DNA of 64,000 bases from Flaccisagitta enflata (Eukaryota; Chaetognatha; Sagittoidea; Aphragmophora), in contig OZ231127.1 of assembly GCA_965153355.1 (NCBI GenBank), forward strand, positions 81,716,001-81,780,000, given 5' to 3'. Position 1 is the first letter of the stretch. Every line of letters starts with the position of its first letter. This document shows, one piece after another, positions 12,760 to 24,300 of the stretch. The notes under the pieces were generated by a model. That model ran no database searches, had not been told where the DNA came from, and worked only from the letters and a program-made list of their open reading frames with translations. A program made the position numbers and the translations under genes.

Positions 12760-13435
12760 ACCATGCTAAAACCGCTGATTTTAACGGGTTTAACGCAGAA
12801 ATCCCCTTTTTTGGCCCTACACATGCTAATTAGACATCATGAGACCCTCTATGGTAACAAAAAAGAGCAAGTGAGCACACATGAGCAGGCATGAGCAAGC
12901 ATGAGCAACAATGCTAAATACGCTGAATTTAACGGGTTTAACTTCAAAATCCCCTATTTTGTTCCTCCTCTTGCTCATTTGAATTTTGACAACATGAGAC
13001 CCTCTCTGGTGACAATAAAGAGCAAGTGAGCACACATGAGCAAGCATGAGCAAGCATGAGCAAGAATGCTAATCCCGCTGATTTTAACAAAAGTCCCCCA
13101 TTTTGGCCCTCCACATGCTTATTAAACATCATGAGACCCTCTATGGTGACAAAAAAGAGCAAGTAAGCACACATGAGCAAGCATGAGGAAGAATGCTAAA
13201 TCCGCTGATTTTAACAGGTTTAACAACAAAATTCCCTGATTGGTCCTCCACATGCTTATTTGACATCAAGAGACCATCTATGGTGACAATAAAGAGTAAG
13301 TGAGCACACATGAGCAAGCATGAGCAAGCATGCTAAATCTGCTGATTTTAACATGTTTAACATAAAAATCCCCTATTTTGGTCCTCCACATGCTGCTTTG
13401 ACATCGAGAGACCCTCTATGGTGACAAAAAAAATC
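12760..13435 (+). repeat. ~120-bp tandem repeats, left foldback arm
   Basis: About five or six diverged units, each holding CTGATTTTAAC, CCCC-ATTTTGG, CCACATGCT, GAGACCCTCTATGGTGACAA and GAGCAAG-rich stretches. The same units are inverted at 16320-16860. Confidence 0.85.
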
Positions 13436-13688
13436 TCTCTCTCACTTCGAAATCAACACCATGCTGGTTCAAGTCTTTTTTAATTTTTCTCAGCTCACAT
13501 CTCAATTTTGAATGCGACAACAATACAACTAAATTTGGAAGGGATATATAATGGAATTCAATAAAAATCCTGAAATTGCACTGTTTGTGTCAGGTATTTC
13601 TTCTTATAGCTGACGAGTGCTGATACCATCCTAAGCATGTCTGCCCACTTCTCTTCTGTCCTTGTTTTGTCTTCTTCTTCTTCTTTTT
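13436..13688. other. Foldback interior, unique
   Basis: AT-rich, no coding signal. It ends in a CTTCTTCTTC pyrimidine run beside the first family-B element. Confidence 0.4.
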
Positions 13689-14196
13689 GGGCAGCGGCCC
13701 CGAAGGAGACAAAGTCCTGTAGAACACAGGGGACTTTTGTTGGTTTGTTCGCTTGTCCATTCGTCCCCTCCAGGCCCTCTCAGGCCTGAAATCTGCCCTT
13801 TTAGGCCTAAAATCTGCCTTCTCAGGCCTGAAATCTGCCCTCTCAGGCCTTGAATCTGCCCTCTCAGGCCTGAAATTTACCCTTTAAGGTCTGAAACCTG
13901 TCCTCTCATGCCTTGAATCTGCCTTCTCAGCCCTGAAATCTGCCCTTTCAGTTTCAAGGCCTGAGAGGGCAGATTTCAGGCCTGAGAAGGGCGATTTTAT
14001 GCCTAAGAGGGCAGATTTCAGGCCTGAGAGGGTCTGGGGGGCGGATGGACGTACAGACAAACGAAAAAAAGTCCCCCGTGTTATGCAGGACTTCATCCCC
14101 TTCGGAGCCGCTGCCCTGCCTCTCGTTCCGATTTACAATCATGCAAAGCAGGGCAATGGGTATCGCTGACCATGTATTGCTCTTGAGCGACCTGTT
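13689..14196 (-). mobile_element. Family-B element, AGGCCTGAAATCTGCC core
   Basis: The 3' terminal block (GGGCAGCGGCCCCGAAGG, then GTCCTGTAGAACACAGGGGA) is at the left. Its inverted partner (GTCCCCCGTGTTATGCAGGA, GGAGCCGCTGCCC) sits at 14068-14116. Between them is a tandem AGGCCTGAAATCTGCCCTCTC minisatellite that itself inverts at about 13955. The 5' tail (GGGTATCGCTGACCATG) runs to the T-run at 14197. Confidence 0.8.
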
Positions 14197-14298
14197 CTTT
14201 TTGGGCAGCTGCCCCTAAGGGCCGATGTCCTGTAGGACACAGGGGTGAATTTCCACACGTCCGTACATCCGTCTGTCCATCCATCCGTCCGTCCGTAC

Positions 14299-14434
14299 TA
14301 GGGATGTGGAAGCAGTCAATTTTAGTGCCGCTTCCACCGCTTCCACTTCCGCTTCCGCTTTCATTTTCTAGTACAAATACTAGTAGCTATCCCATCCTCC
14401 AAAACGGAAGCGGTCAATCGCTTCCACATCCCTA
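14299..14434. mobile_element. hAT-like MITE, 136 bp
   Basis: Terminal inverted repeats TAGGGATGTGGAAGC and GCTTCCACATCCCTA. Flanks GTCCGTAC (14291-14298) and GTCCAAAC (14435-14442) match at 6 of 8 positions, fitting the 8-bp duplication of hAT elements. It is inserted in the CCGT tract of the surrounding family-B element, so it is younger. Confidence 0.75.
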
Positions 14435-14459
14435 GTCCAAACGTATGTCCCCCCCCCTG

Positions 14460-14690
14460 TAAGCTTCTTAAGCCTAAAATTCCCATTGAATAACATGGAA
14501 AATTTACAAAATGCAAACTTCCCATTAAATAACATGGAAGATTAATGAAAAAGCAAAAAATGCATGTTTCCCATTGAATAACATGGAAAATTGATAAGAA
14601 CTGAAAATAATGTTAAATTCCTATTGAATGATAAGGGAAATTGACAAGAAATTGAAAAAATGCAAAGTTCTCATTGAATATATCAGTGTT
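14460..14690 (+). repeat. Minisatellite with CCCATTGAATAACATGG
   Basis: About four units of 50-65 bp built around CCCATTGAATAACATGGAAA. The same unit, inverted, forms the core of the family-B copy at 52577-53168. Confidence 0.85.
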
Positions 14691-15314
14691 AAAAAACTTT
14701 ATCGCTTAAGTTCAAAATACAGCAGATAAAATCATAGATTGAAATATACAAAATACAAACATCTCCAACTATCCATGGATAAGAAAACCTGGACTGTGGA
14801 CCAGGCAAGACCTATGTAAAAAGTCTACACTTGGTCTTGTCGGGTTTAGAGGCTTCCCATCACCCTTGCTATTACCTGTACCAAAAAATAGAGGAGATAT
14901 TAGGAAAATAGGAGATCATAAAAGTTTTATAAAAGTTGTAGTGGAGAAAATACAGTGTAATGAAATGACAGTGTTGATAGAAAAGGTAAGGAAAGGTGAG
15001 GATGAGGAAGAGGATAGGTCAGGTGATCAAGAGGGCTTCAGTGTTCAAAGGTACAGGTGTTGACAGTTGAAAAACAAATGGTCAAAGAAGGTAGAGGTAG
15101 TGAGAGGTAGAAGTAGTGAGAGGTATGGATAATTGCTCAGGACGTGTGGAAATTCACCCCTATGTCCTACAGGACAGCAGCCCTTTGGGGCCGCTGCCCT
15201 ATTCTCACTCCACTTCTTCAGCTAATCACTCCAAGCAGGGTATCGGGTACCGCTGACCATGTGCGATCCTTGGATGACATGTTCTTTTTCTTTTCTTTTC
15301 TTTTTCTCTTTTTT

Positions 15315-15694
15315 GGGCAGCGGCCCAGAAGGGGTCGTTGACCTATGCTTTCACACAAGGGAATTTTCTCCTTCTCCTCCTCCATACCCCCCCCCCACCT
15401 CCAGGCCTATATCTCAGCCTCGAAGCCCATATCCCAGCCTTGAGGCCCAAATCCCAGTCTTGAGGTCCAAATCCCAACCTTAAGGCCCAAATCCCATCTT
15501 ACAGCCAAACTCCTATCTTTGAGGCCCAAGGGGGAACGGAGGAGGAGGCGGAGGAGGAGGAGGAGAAAATTCCCTGGTGTGAGAGCATAGGTCATCGACC
15601 TATTCAGGGCTGCTGCCCTGCTCCCCCCTCAACTTCAACCACAACCTACTAAGGCAGGGCACGGATACCGCTGACCATCAAACGCTTTTGCGAC
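15315..15694 (-). mobile_element. Family-B element, short GGCCCAAATCCCA core
   Basis: GGGCAGCGGCCCAGAAGGGG and GACCTATGCTTTCACAC at the left are matched in reverse by GTGTGAGAGCATAGGTC and GGGCTGCTGCCC at 15578-15620. The core is CCTCGAAGCCCATATCCCAG minisatellite flanked by TCC-rich and GGA-rich mirror arms. The 5' tail ends with ATACCGCTGACCATCAAACG. Confidence 0.8.
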
Positions 15695-15725
15695 TATTTT
15701 TCTCTTTTTCCTTCTCTTTCTTTTT

Positions 15726-16250
15726 GGGCAGCGGCCCTAAAGGGCCGATGTCCTGTAGAATACAGGGGGGAAATTTCAGACGTGCGTTTTTCCGTCCGTC
15801 CTTCTGTCCCCCCTCGCCATCAAGACCTCAAATTTGCCCTCCCAGCCCTCAATTTAGCCTTTGAGGCCTCAAATCAGCCTTCCAGGCTTAAAAACAGCCC
15901 CCTCAGCCTCAAATATGCCCTCCAGACCTCAAGTCTGCCCTCCAGACCTTCAATTAGCCTCTTTAGCATCAAACCAGCCCTCCGTGGTTCAAATTTACCC
16001 TCAAAACCTCAAATCTGCTCTCCAAGCCTTAATTGTGCCCTCAAGCCTTCAAATATGCCTTAAGTGGCCTAAATTAGTCATCTGAGGCCTGAAATATGCC
16101 CCCTCAGGACGTCTGGAAATTCCCCCCTGTGTTCTACAAGACATCGGCCTTTTGGGGCCGCTGCCCTGCTCTTACTCCACTTCATCACTGGATCACTCCC
16201 AGCAGGGCATCGGGTACCGCTGACCATGTGTGATCCTTGGATGACTAGTT
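15726..16250 (-). mobile_element. Family-B element, CCTCAAAT core
   Basis: GGGCAGCGGCCCTAAAGGGC with GTCCTGTAGAATACAGG at the left and its inversion at 16107-16170. The core is a 27-bp-like minisatellite (CAGCCCTCAAATTTGCCCTC variants). The 5' tail is GGGTACCGCTGACCATGTG. Confidence 0.8.
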
Positions 16251-16319
16251 CCTCTTCTTCTTCCTCTTCTTCTTCCTCTTCTTCTTCGTCCTCTGCCGAG
16301 ACCTGCCGAGATCCCCAGA

Positions 16320-16860
16320 GGTCTGATTGTCTCCATAGAGGGTATCATGATGTCAGGAAAGCATGAAGAGGACCAAAATAGAGGATTTTGATGTTAAACC
16401 TGTTAGAATCAGTGGATTTTGCATTCTTCCTCATGCTTGCTCATGTGTGCTTACTTGCTCTTTTTTGTCACCATAGAGGGTCTCATGATGTTTAATAAGC
16501 ATGTGGAGGCCCAAAATAGGGGACTTTTGTGTCAAACCCGTTAAAATCAGCGGGATTAGCATTCTTGCTCATGCTTGCTCATGCTTGCTCATGTGTGCTC
16601 ACTTGCTTTTTATTGTCACCAGAGAGGGTCTCATGTTGTCAAATGAGCATGAGGAGGACCAAAATAGGGGATTTTGAAGTTAAACCCGTTAAAATCAGCG
16701 GATTTAGCATTCTTACTCATGCTTGCTCATTCCTGTTCATGTGTGCTCACTTGCCCTTTTTTGTTACCATAGAGGGTCTCATGATGTCTAATTAGCATGT
16801 GGAGGGCCAAAAAAGGGGATTTTGGCGTTAAACCCGTTAAAATCAGCGGTTTTAGCATGT
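16320..16860 (-). repeat. ~120-bp tandem repeats, right foldback arm
   Basis: Four units inverted relative to the left arm (CACCATAGAGGGTCTCATGA, TTAAACCCGTTAAAATCAGC). Confidence 0.85.
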
Positions 16861-17173
16861 TCATATAAAAAAGTGACCCTGCCCCCGCTAAAATCAACGG
16901 ATTTAACATAAAATTTTTTTTGCCCCAATTTTGGGCCCCTTAGGGGCGGGGAGTATCTGAGATTAATGTTCCACCAAAGTTGGCTCACTTAGGGCCCTTA
17001 ATGGGCAGAAAATGAAAAAAATGGAAGATGACGTATTTTAAGTAAAATTGTAATATATATTTCTTACTATATAAACTGTAGTGAATATTCTGTTGAAACT
17101 GTTGAAATCAACAAAATCAAGAGGGGCCCCGCTAATTCCAACGGATTTAAGGTCCACCAGCTGTATGTGCGTA

Positions 17174-17212
<39 letters not shown>

Positions 17213-17230
17213 GTGTGTGTATGTGTGTAT

Positions 17231-17286
<56 letters not shown>

Positions 17287-17533
17287 TTGTGTATGTGAAT
17301 ATGTAGGAAAAAGATGACAAAGTCACTCTATGGACAGACTTATTCGCATATGAAAAAAAGTTCCTTAGAAAGTTTACTTAAACAAAAAACGAGTCTTAAT
17401 GCTTAAATCCTAAAATCCTCTTGAACTCTATTTCAAACAAGAAAATCAAGTTTTATTTTGCTTTCAGGTCAGTGACAATATTAAATGTAGTTAACATTCA
17501 AGTGCGCATGCGCGTTCGTGTGTGTATTTATGC

Positions 17534-17591
<58 letters not shown>

Positions 17592-17907
17592 TTGTTTGTG
17601 TGTGTGTGTTTGTATGTGTTTAAGTGCGTATGTGTGTGTGTGTATTGGTGTATGTGAATATGTAGAAGAAAGATTACAGAGTCACTCAATGGGCAGACTT
17701 TTTCGCATATGAAAAAGAGTTCTTTAGAAAGTTAACTTAAACAAAAAACGCGTCCTAATGCTTAAATCCTGAAATCCTCTTTAACATTATTTCAAACAAG
17801 AAAATCAAGTTTGTTTTGCTTTCAGGTCAGTGTTTATATTGATTGTAGTTAACGATCGAGTGCGCGTGCGTGTCTGTGTATTTACGTGTGTGTATGTGTG
17901 TGTGTTA
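17174..17907 (+). repeat. Two ~360-bp direct repeats with TG tracts
   Basis: About 17300-17520 and 17659-17880 share AATATGTAG, CGCATATGAAAAA, CAAACAAGAAAATCAAG and TTTGCTTTCAGGTCAGTG, each next to TG microsatellites (17174-17292, 17515-17645). TTGCTTTCAG would make a fair splice acceptor, but no exon follows. Confidence 0.8.
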
Positions 17908-18150
<243 letters not shown>

Positions 18151-18346
18151 CATAGAAAGATAGAAATATAGAAAGAAAGGAAGAAAGAAGAAAGGAAGAA
18201 AGAAAGAAAGAGAGAAACATAAACCTGTTGTTTAAACTTTTTTTTAATTCATAACAGATACCTGACCAAATCGCGTTGGTGGTTTCAAATACATGTTCCG
18301 TTTTCCCTTTTTGAAGATGACGATGACGTCTGCTTGGTGCTATCAA

Positions 18347-18390
18347 ATCAGGTCATGTTAATTTAGTTTTATTTTCTAAAGTGACCTGAT
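18347..18390 (+). promoter_or_regulatory. 9-bp inverted repeat abutting the transposase start
   Basis: ATCAGGTCA (18347-18355) is perfectly inverted as TGACCTGAT (18382-18390), 26 bases apart, ending one base before the ATG. An in-frame stop lies at 18377-18379. It could be an operator or 5'-UTR hairpin; function is unproven. Confidence 0.35.
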
Positions 18391-18391
18391 C

Positions 18392-21300
18392 ATGTTAGGC
18401 GTATTGCTTACCGATAGCCTCATGAATGGGTGCCCGGATGACGCCATTGAACGCTTGAGAGTCAATCAGGGTCTGAAAGAACTTGATGTTCAATGCTGTC
18501 CAGGATTCACGACTGGAAAATTAATTGGTGGTAATGGTGAAATCCATTCCCTTATGCAAAAAAAATCTTATGATCATGTTTTTTTGGTGAGTGGTGCAAA
18601 TGACTTTAATCACAACAATGATGACTGCTACATCAGGAAGTGCAAATCCATAGCCAAAGAGTGTCAGGATCATCTTCACTCATTTTGCTCTCAATATCCC
18701 CAGAGTAAGGTCACAATGGCTCCAATTCCCATGAGAAACATTTGCAAAGAATCCCAGATGATTCATCGATTTCCGGAATATGGATCACCAACATGGATAC
18801 AAACTACTAATCAAGCAATTTCTCTTTTGCAGGATTATTTTTATATCAGTCCTAGCCACAGCAATCAGGCTACATTCTTGATTTCGCCACCATTTCAGAT
18901 TTGGGAACCATTACTTTCTCCTGATGGCCTGCATCTGAATCCAAAGGGAAAACGAAAGATGATTGAGTATCTTATGAAATCTGAGTCTCACTATTCTGTT
19001 TCACAGGGAGACTTCCCACCCTTGCCCAAACCATCAAGCTCTTTTTCTTTTGAGCCGCAGGTTGCAGTTCCAAAAGTGGTTCGAAAAGAAAAACCAAATA
19101 ATAACCTCTTTATTCATCAATGCTGCCTCAAACAAGATGTTTCTTTCAGAGGTCCTCCCAAAAAATCTTCTCCAACTTTGGTCAAAGTTTCTGTCCCAGC
19201 CGTAAAAGCTATCACAACAAGCATCAAAAAGCCTAAAAGAACAAAAAACACAAATCAATGGCTTTTCCAAATTGCTAATGCTGATGATTGTTTTTCTAGG
19301 CCTAATCATCTGCCAAGAGCAAAACCGAAAATTCAACGCGAAAGAAAGGTCAGAAAAGGGGAGCAACAGAGGATAGAGAAATTCCTGAAACAACAGAAGC
19401 GAAATGCGCTTGGGAAGGTTCCTTGGTATGAACGTCCTGAATGGAACCAATCTGAGGTAGAATCTCAAAGAGGTCGGGAATTGATGAAACAAAGTTCCTG
19501 GCGGGTTACCTCTCTCTCTTTAACAAGAAAAAAGGCAAACAGATTTGATATGAAAGCAAATGAAGAGATTAAAGAAGAGAGACGCAATAATTTGTTATCT
19601 AAAATTTCAAAAAGAATTTCAGATTTGAAAACTTTAAGACAGTCTTTCATAAACAATCATGTGGTCCAAAAGTCTAATGGCTTGACTAAAAAATCTGAGA
19701 ATTGCAATTCATTTGTCCAAAATCCTAAATTGTCTAAAAATGAGCAAAAAAGCATATTGAAAAGGATGAAAGAGTTTCTTAATCCTTTGAAGGAAGACTT
19801 TTTTAAAAAATCTTCAAAAACTGAAGAAAAAATATCGTTTACTTACAACACAAAACGTGGTTGTCACATTGAGCTAGAAAAAATGAACGGCGATATTGAA
19901 ACTTTATTGGATTTTGAAAATGAAAGTTGCAATTTCAGCAGTAAAAAAGCGCCTTCCTCCGATAAAGTTGGTTTATTTGAAACAAAGAAAGAAATCAACC
20001 ATAGTTTTCCCTTACTTGGAGGACACAAGAAAAAATCCAAAAGCAAAGAGAGGGAGACTAAAAAACGACAGCGCGCAGCTAAATTGAACAATTTGTCTCC
20101 TGAAGAATTAGAATTATCACAGAAAAATGAAAGAGATAGGAAAAGCAGAGATTATCTTACTAAAAGACAAGATATTCTCTCAGCAAGAAAAAATCACTAT
20201 GATCAAAATAAGGCTGACATTCTCTCTGCCAGACAAGATCATTACAATAAGAATAAAGCTGATATTCTCTCTGCTAAACAAGATCATTATGACAACAATA
20301 AAGCTGATATTCTCTTTGCTAAACAAGATCATTATGATAAGAATAAAGCTGATATTCTTTCTGCGAGACAAGATCATTATGATCAAAATAAAGCTGATAT
20401 TCTTTCTGCCAGACAAGATCATTATGATCAAAAAAAAGCTGATATTCTTTCTGCCAGACAAGATCATTATGATAAAAATAAAGCAGATATTCTTTCTGCC
20501 AGACAAGATCATTATGATAAAAATAAAGCAGATATTCTTTCTGCCAAACACGATCATTATGATCAAAATAAAGCTGATATTCTTTCTGCCAAACAAGATC
20601 ATTATCATCAAAATAAAGCTGATATTCTTTCTGCCAAACAAGATCATTATGTTCAAAATAAAGCTGATATTCTTTCTGCCAAACAAGATCATTATGACAA
20701 AAATAGAAATACGATCTTATTACAGAAACGTCAATCTTACAAAGCAAAAAGAAGTAAATCTCCATCTAAAACAGCAAAGAGATACAAAGGCGCAAAAGCG
20801 CATCATAGAAAGCTAAGACTTGCAAAAAATCTGAAATTATCGACTGTTAAAATGCATGATGAATGTTACAAGGCCAATAGGCAAGATATCATTGCCAAAT
20901 ACCACAATTTCTATGATCTCATCAAGTATGGACCAGATTTTGTATGCACATGTTGTCACCGCAGTCTGTTTGAAAATCAAGTAAAACAACTAACCAAAGC
21001 ATTGAACACTAATGTGAAAATTGGCAAAATGGAATATGAATGTGCTACGGACAAAATGAGTTTTGATGGTGTTGAATACATTTGTGATTCATGTTACACC
21101 AATCTAAAGAAAGGTAAAATGCCCAAGTACGCTGTTGTTAATGGTAATGAATTGCCATTTGTACCTCCGCAAGTAAAATGCTTAAATGAAGGTGAAGAGC
21201 GATGTGTTTCTCCACGTGTGCAATTTATCCGTGTGCAAAAGCTTGGTTGTGATGGACAGAAAGGAATTAAGTCCAACGTTGTGAATGTTCCTGTAGATGT

Positions 21301-24300
21301 TGGAAAACTGAATTTGCAATTACCAACTCCATCATTGGAAAATCAAATTTTACAATTACATTTCAAAAGAAAATTGTCGTACGAACATGACTACTTGGCC
21401 CAAAACATTGATTTGAACAAAATCAAAGATGCTTTAAGCATTCTTGCCAACTCCGAATTGTACAGAGAAGCTGGCGTTGAAATTGATTTAGACAACTTTA
21501 AAAAACTTGATGAAAGCAATGATGCACTTGTACAAGAATGCCTTGAAAATATCACAATTGATGACAACTCTGATAAAAATGTTGCTGATCAAGAAGAGGA
21601 TGACGATGATGATGATTGGGATGAGTTGGGTGATGATTATCCAACCAACATTGGTAATGATAATACCATGATAATTAATGAAAGTGATGAATTAAAAGAC
21701 ATGGTAAATGCGAGGAACGATTTGTCCGTCGCCCCGGGGGAGGGCCAGACGCCCCTTCCATTGACTTTAGATACATTCTGCGAATACCTGGCTTACCCAA
21801 CTCTTAATGCTGGGAAGAAGCCTGCTGATCACATTGTGCACATGTCATTTAAAGACAAATGCAAACTTCAGCTAATGCATGCTGACAATAGGTACAGAAT
21901 GCACCCAACTTATCCGTTTTCAATTTATCGTAAAGCAGAAACCATCCTACATAAGCAAAACATTCAAATTAGCATGAAGAAAGGGAAAAAAGTAGATGGA
22001 GCGTCAGTAACCGCTAAAGATGTTTTGGGTAATGATTTCCAAAATATTCTCAGGTATGATGGTGGTTACAAGGTCCTAGATTCAAACCGTTGCAGCCCAG
22101 CTTATTGGCAAAAAGTAAAGGGAGAATTGTTTGCAATGGTTCGCCAGTTGGGGATGCCCACTTGGTTCCTCACCTTCTCTGCGGCAGAAACGTGGTGGCC
22201 GGAACTAATTAGGTCCTTGAAAAAAGACTCTGATGGGACTATATTGACAGACAAACAAATTTATGAAATGCCATGGATTGAAAAAGTCAAACTGATCAGA
22301 GCCAATGCTGTTTTGTGTGCCAGGCATTTTAATCACCGCTTTGAGGCTTTTCTGAAAACTGAATTGAAAGAAAAGTTGCACTACAATGCTAATCTAGATG
22401 ATTATTTTTTCCGCATTGAGTTCCAGCAACGTGGTAGTCCCCACGTTCATCTGATCATGTGGAAGCATGATGCTCCTAAGTATGGAATTCATAGCAATGA
22501 GGAAATTTGCCAATACATAGACAAATATGTCAAATGCTCCATATCATCAGATGACAAGGAAAATGTCCCCTTCCATCTACGCTGTCAAATACATAAGCAT
22601 AGTGAATGTTGTAAAAAAAGGAAAAGGAAGGAATGTAGGTTCAAATTTCCAAGGTATCCAATGGATAAAACCAGAATTATTGAACCTCATGATTGGGCGC
22701 TGTATGTAAAAAAAAACTTTTCTCATCTAGATGAAGTGCAGCAAAAAGAAATTGAATCAAAATTCAAGAAAGAAAACGGAGAAAGAAAAGGGAAAATTTT
22801 AAATTTTCTCAATGAGATGGATCTAAATGATCCAACATATTTTTCTATGTCTTTTGAAACTTTTCTTAATAGGTTAGAAATAGATGTAGAAAAGTATTGT
22901 TTGGCAATTGCCTCATCCCTGAAGCGCGCAGAAATTTTCATGAAGAGAGATCTTAAAGATGTTAGAGTGAATAATTATAACGATGATCTCTTAAAAGCAT
23001 GGATTGGGAATATGGATATCCAATACATATTGGATCCATATTCCGTTTGCATGTATGTTATCAACTACATTGGCAAATCATATCGCGGGATGAGTAGGCT
23101 GCTACGACAAGTAGTAGCAGATTGCAAAAAGAAAAACTCATCGCTAAAAACAAAAATGTTTAGAATTTGCAAGGAATTTCAAGGCGCCAGTGAAGTTTCT
23201 GCTCAGGAAGTAGCCTATGATCTTTGCCAATTGCATAAAACACGATCCACTAGAACAAAGGTATGGATCAACACATATCCAAAACATGAACGTGTAAAGA
23301 TGTTGAAAAGCAGAGATCAGTTGAAAACCATGAAAGATGACGCCGAGGACATTTTCATCGAAAATTTGCACACTAGATACAGCAAAAGGTCCAAGGAGGA
23401 TGAGCAATTATCTCTAGTTGATTATGCACTAGGTGTATCGGGGAGAAAAAGAGTCCTCCAATATCACCAATATTCTCCTGAGATGGATATGGAAAACTAT
23501 GCAAGAGTCTTACTCATGTTGTTCATGCCCTGGCGAGATGAAGATCGCCTCCGTGGCGATTTTGAAACACATACTGATCACTATCTATCATTGAAAGAAT
23601 ACTTGGAAAACAAAAAATCTGAGTTGCACAAGATAGACGAACAAAAATTGGAAGCCTTGTCAAAAGACCCTGAAATAGATGATTTCAGTGATAATCTAGT
23701 GCCAACTTTGGACAATGACGAAAGTGCAGCTGCCCTTGTCAATGAATTGCAAAATAATGGGGCTATTGACAAGGAAAATGTTGATATTGATTTGATTCAT
23801 GAACTGGGTGAAGACTATTTCAGAAATGAAGAAGTAAAAATTAAGAAATGCACATCTAGTGCTGAAGAACAAAACGCTATTTACCGCAGTCTAAACAGAC
23901 GACAAAAGGAAGTTTTCTACGATATCATTAGAAGAGTGCAGTTGAGCATACCCATAAGAATCATGATTATGGGGGAAGCCGGTACAGGAAAGTCTAGATT
24001 ATTGCAGGCGATTAATATGTGGGTGGACCATTTTTACTCAAACATAAGAAGTAATGACCCCAATTCCGCCTATTCAATAATTTGCTCATATACTGGAAAC
24101 GCAGCGTTTAACGCTGGCGGTTTGACTTTTCATAGCGCTTTGGGAATGAAAATAAATCAAAATCTGTCCGATGACTCTGTTTTTGGCTTGATCAGCGATA
24201 AACGCTTGCAGCAATTGATAGATGCATTTGCCAACATCAGATTTTTGTGTGCCGATGAATTCACATACATAGGCGCTCACATGAATACAAAGATCAACAA

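Larger units (their letters stand above)
14203..15283 (-). mobile_element. Family-B element, ATTGAATAACATGG core
   Basis: Inverted blocks of about 60 bp: GGGCAGCTGCCCCTAAGG to CACACGTCC at 14203-14262 and GGACGTGTGGAAATTCACCC to CCGCTGCCC at 15139-15199. The right side continues with the family 5' tail (GGGTACCGCTGACCATG). The core holds a CCGT microsatellite, a nested hAT-like MITE, a minisatellite and about 450 bp of unique DNA. Confidence 0.85.
12458..17163. mobile_element. 4.7-kb foldback element with long inverted arms
   Basis: The left end CAGCTGGCGGACC (12458) and right end GGTCCACCAGCTG (ending 17163) are inverted. Arms of at least 400 bp, extended by tandem repeats to about 850-980 bp, run inward. 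Translating the corresponding stretches (12633-12833 plus, 16788-16988 minus) gives two 66-residue frames differing at about five positions, which shows the arms are closely related; I read this as arm identity and not as a gene. TATGT flanks both ends (12453-12457 and 17164-17168), a possible 5-bp target duplication, although it lies in TG-rich DNA. The 2.9-kb centre contains family-B elements and no transposase, so the element is non-autonomous. Confidence 0.8.

Noticed and set aside
12633-12833. 66-residue frame repeated in both foldback arms as a possible gene
   Set aside because: Conservation is explained by inverted-arm identity; the reading lacks any known motif and continues into tandem repeats.
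20127-20816. Plus and minus frames (IKLIFFLPDKIIM and similar) inside the transposase
   Set aside because: Shadows of the 45-bp coding minisatellite in other frames.
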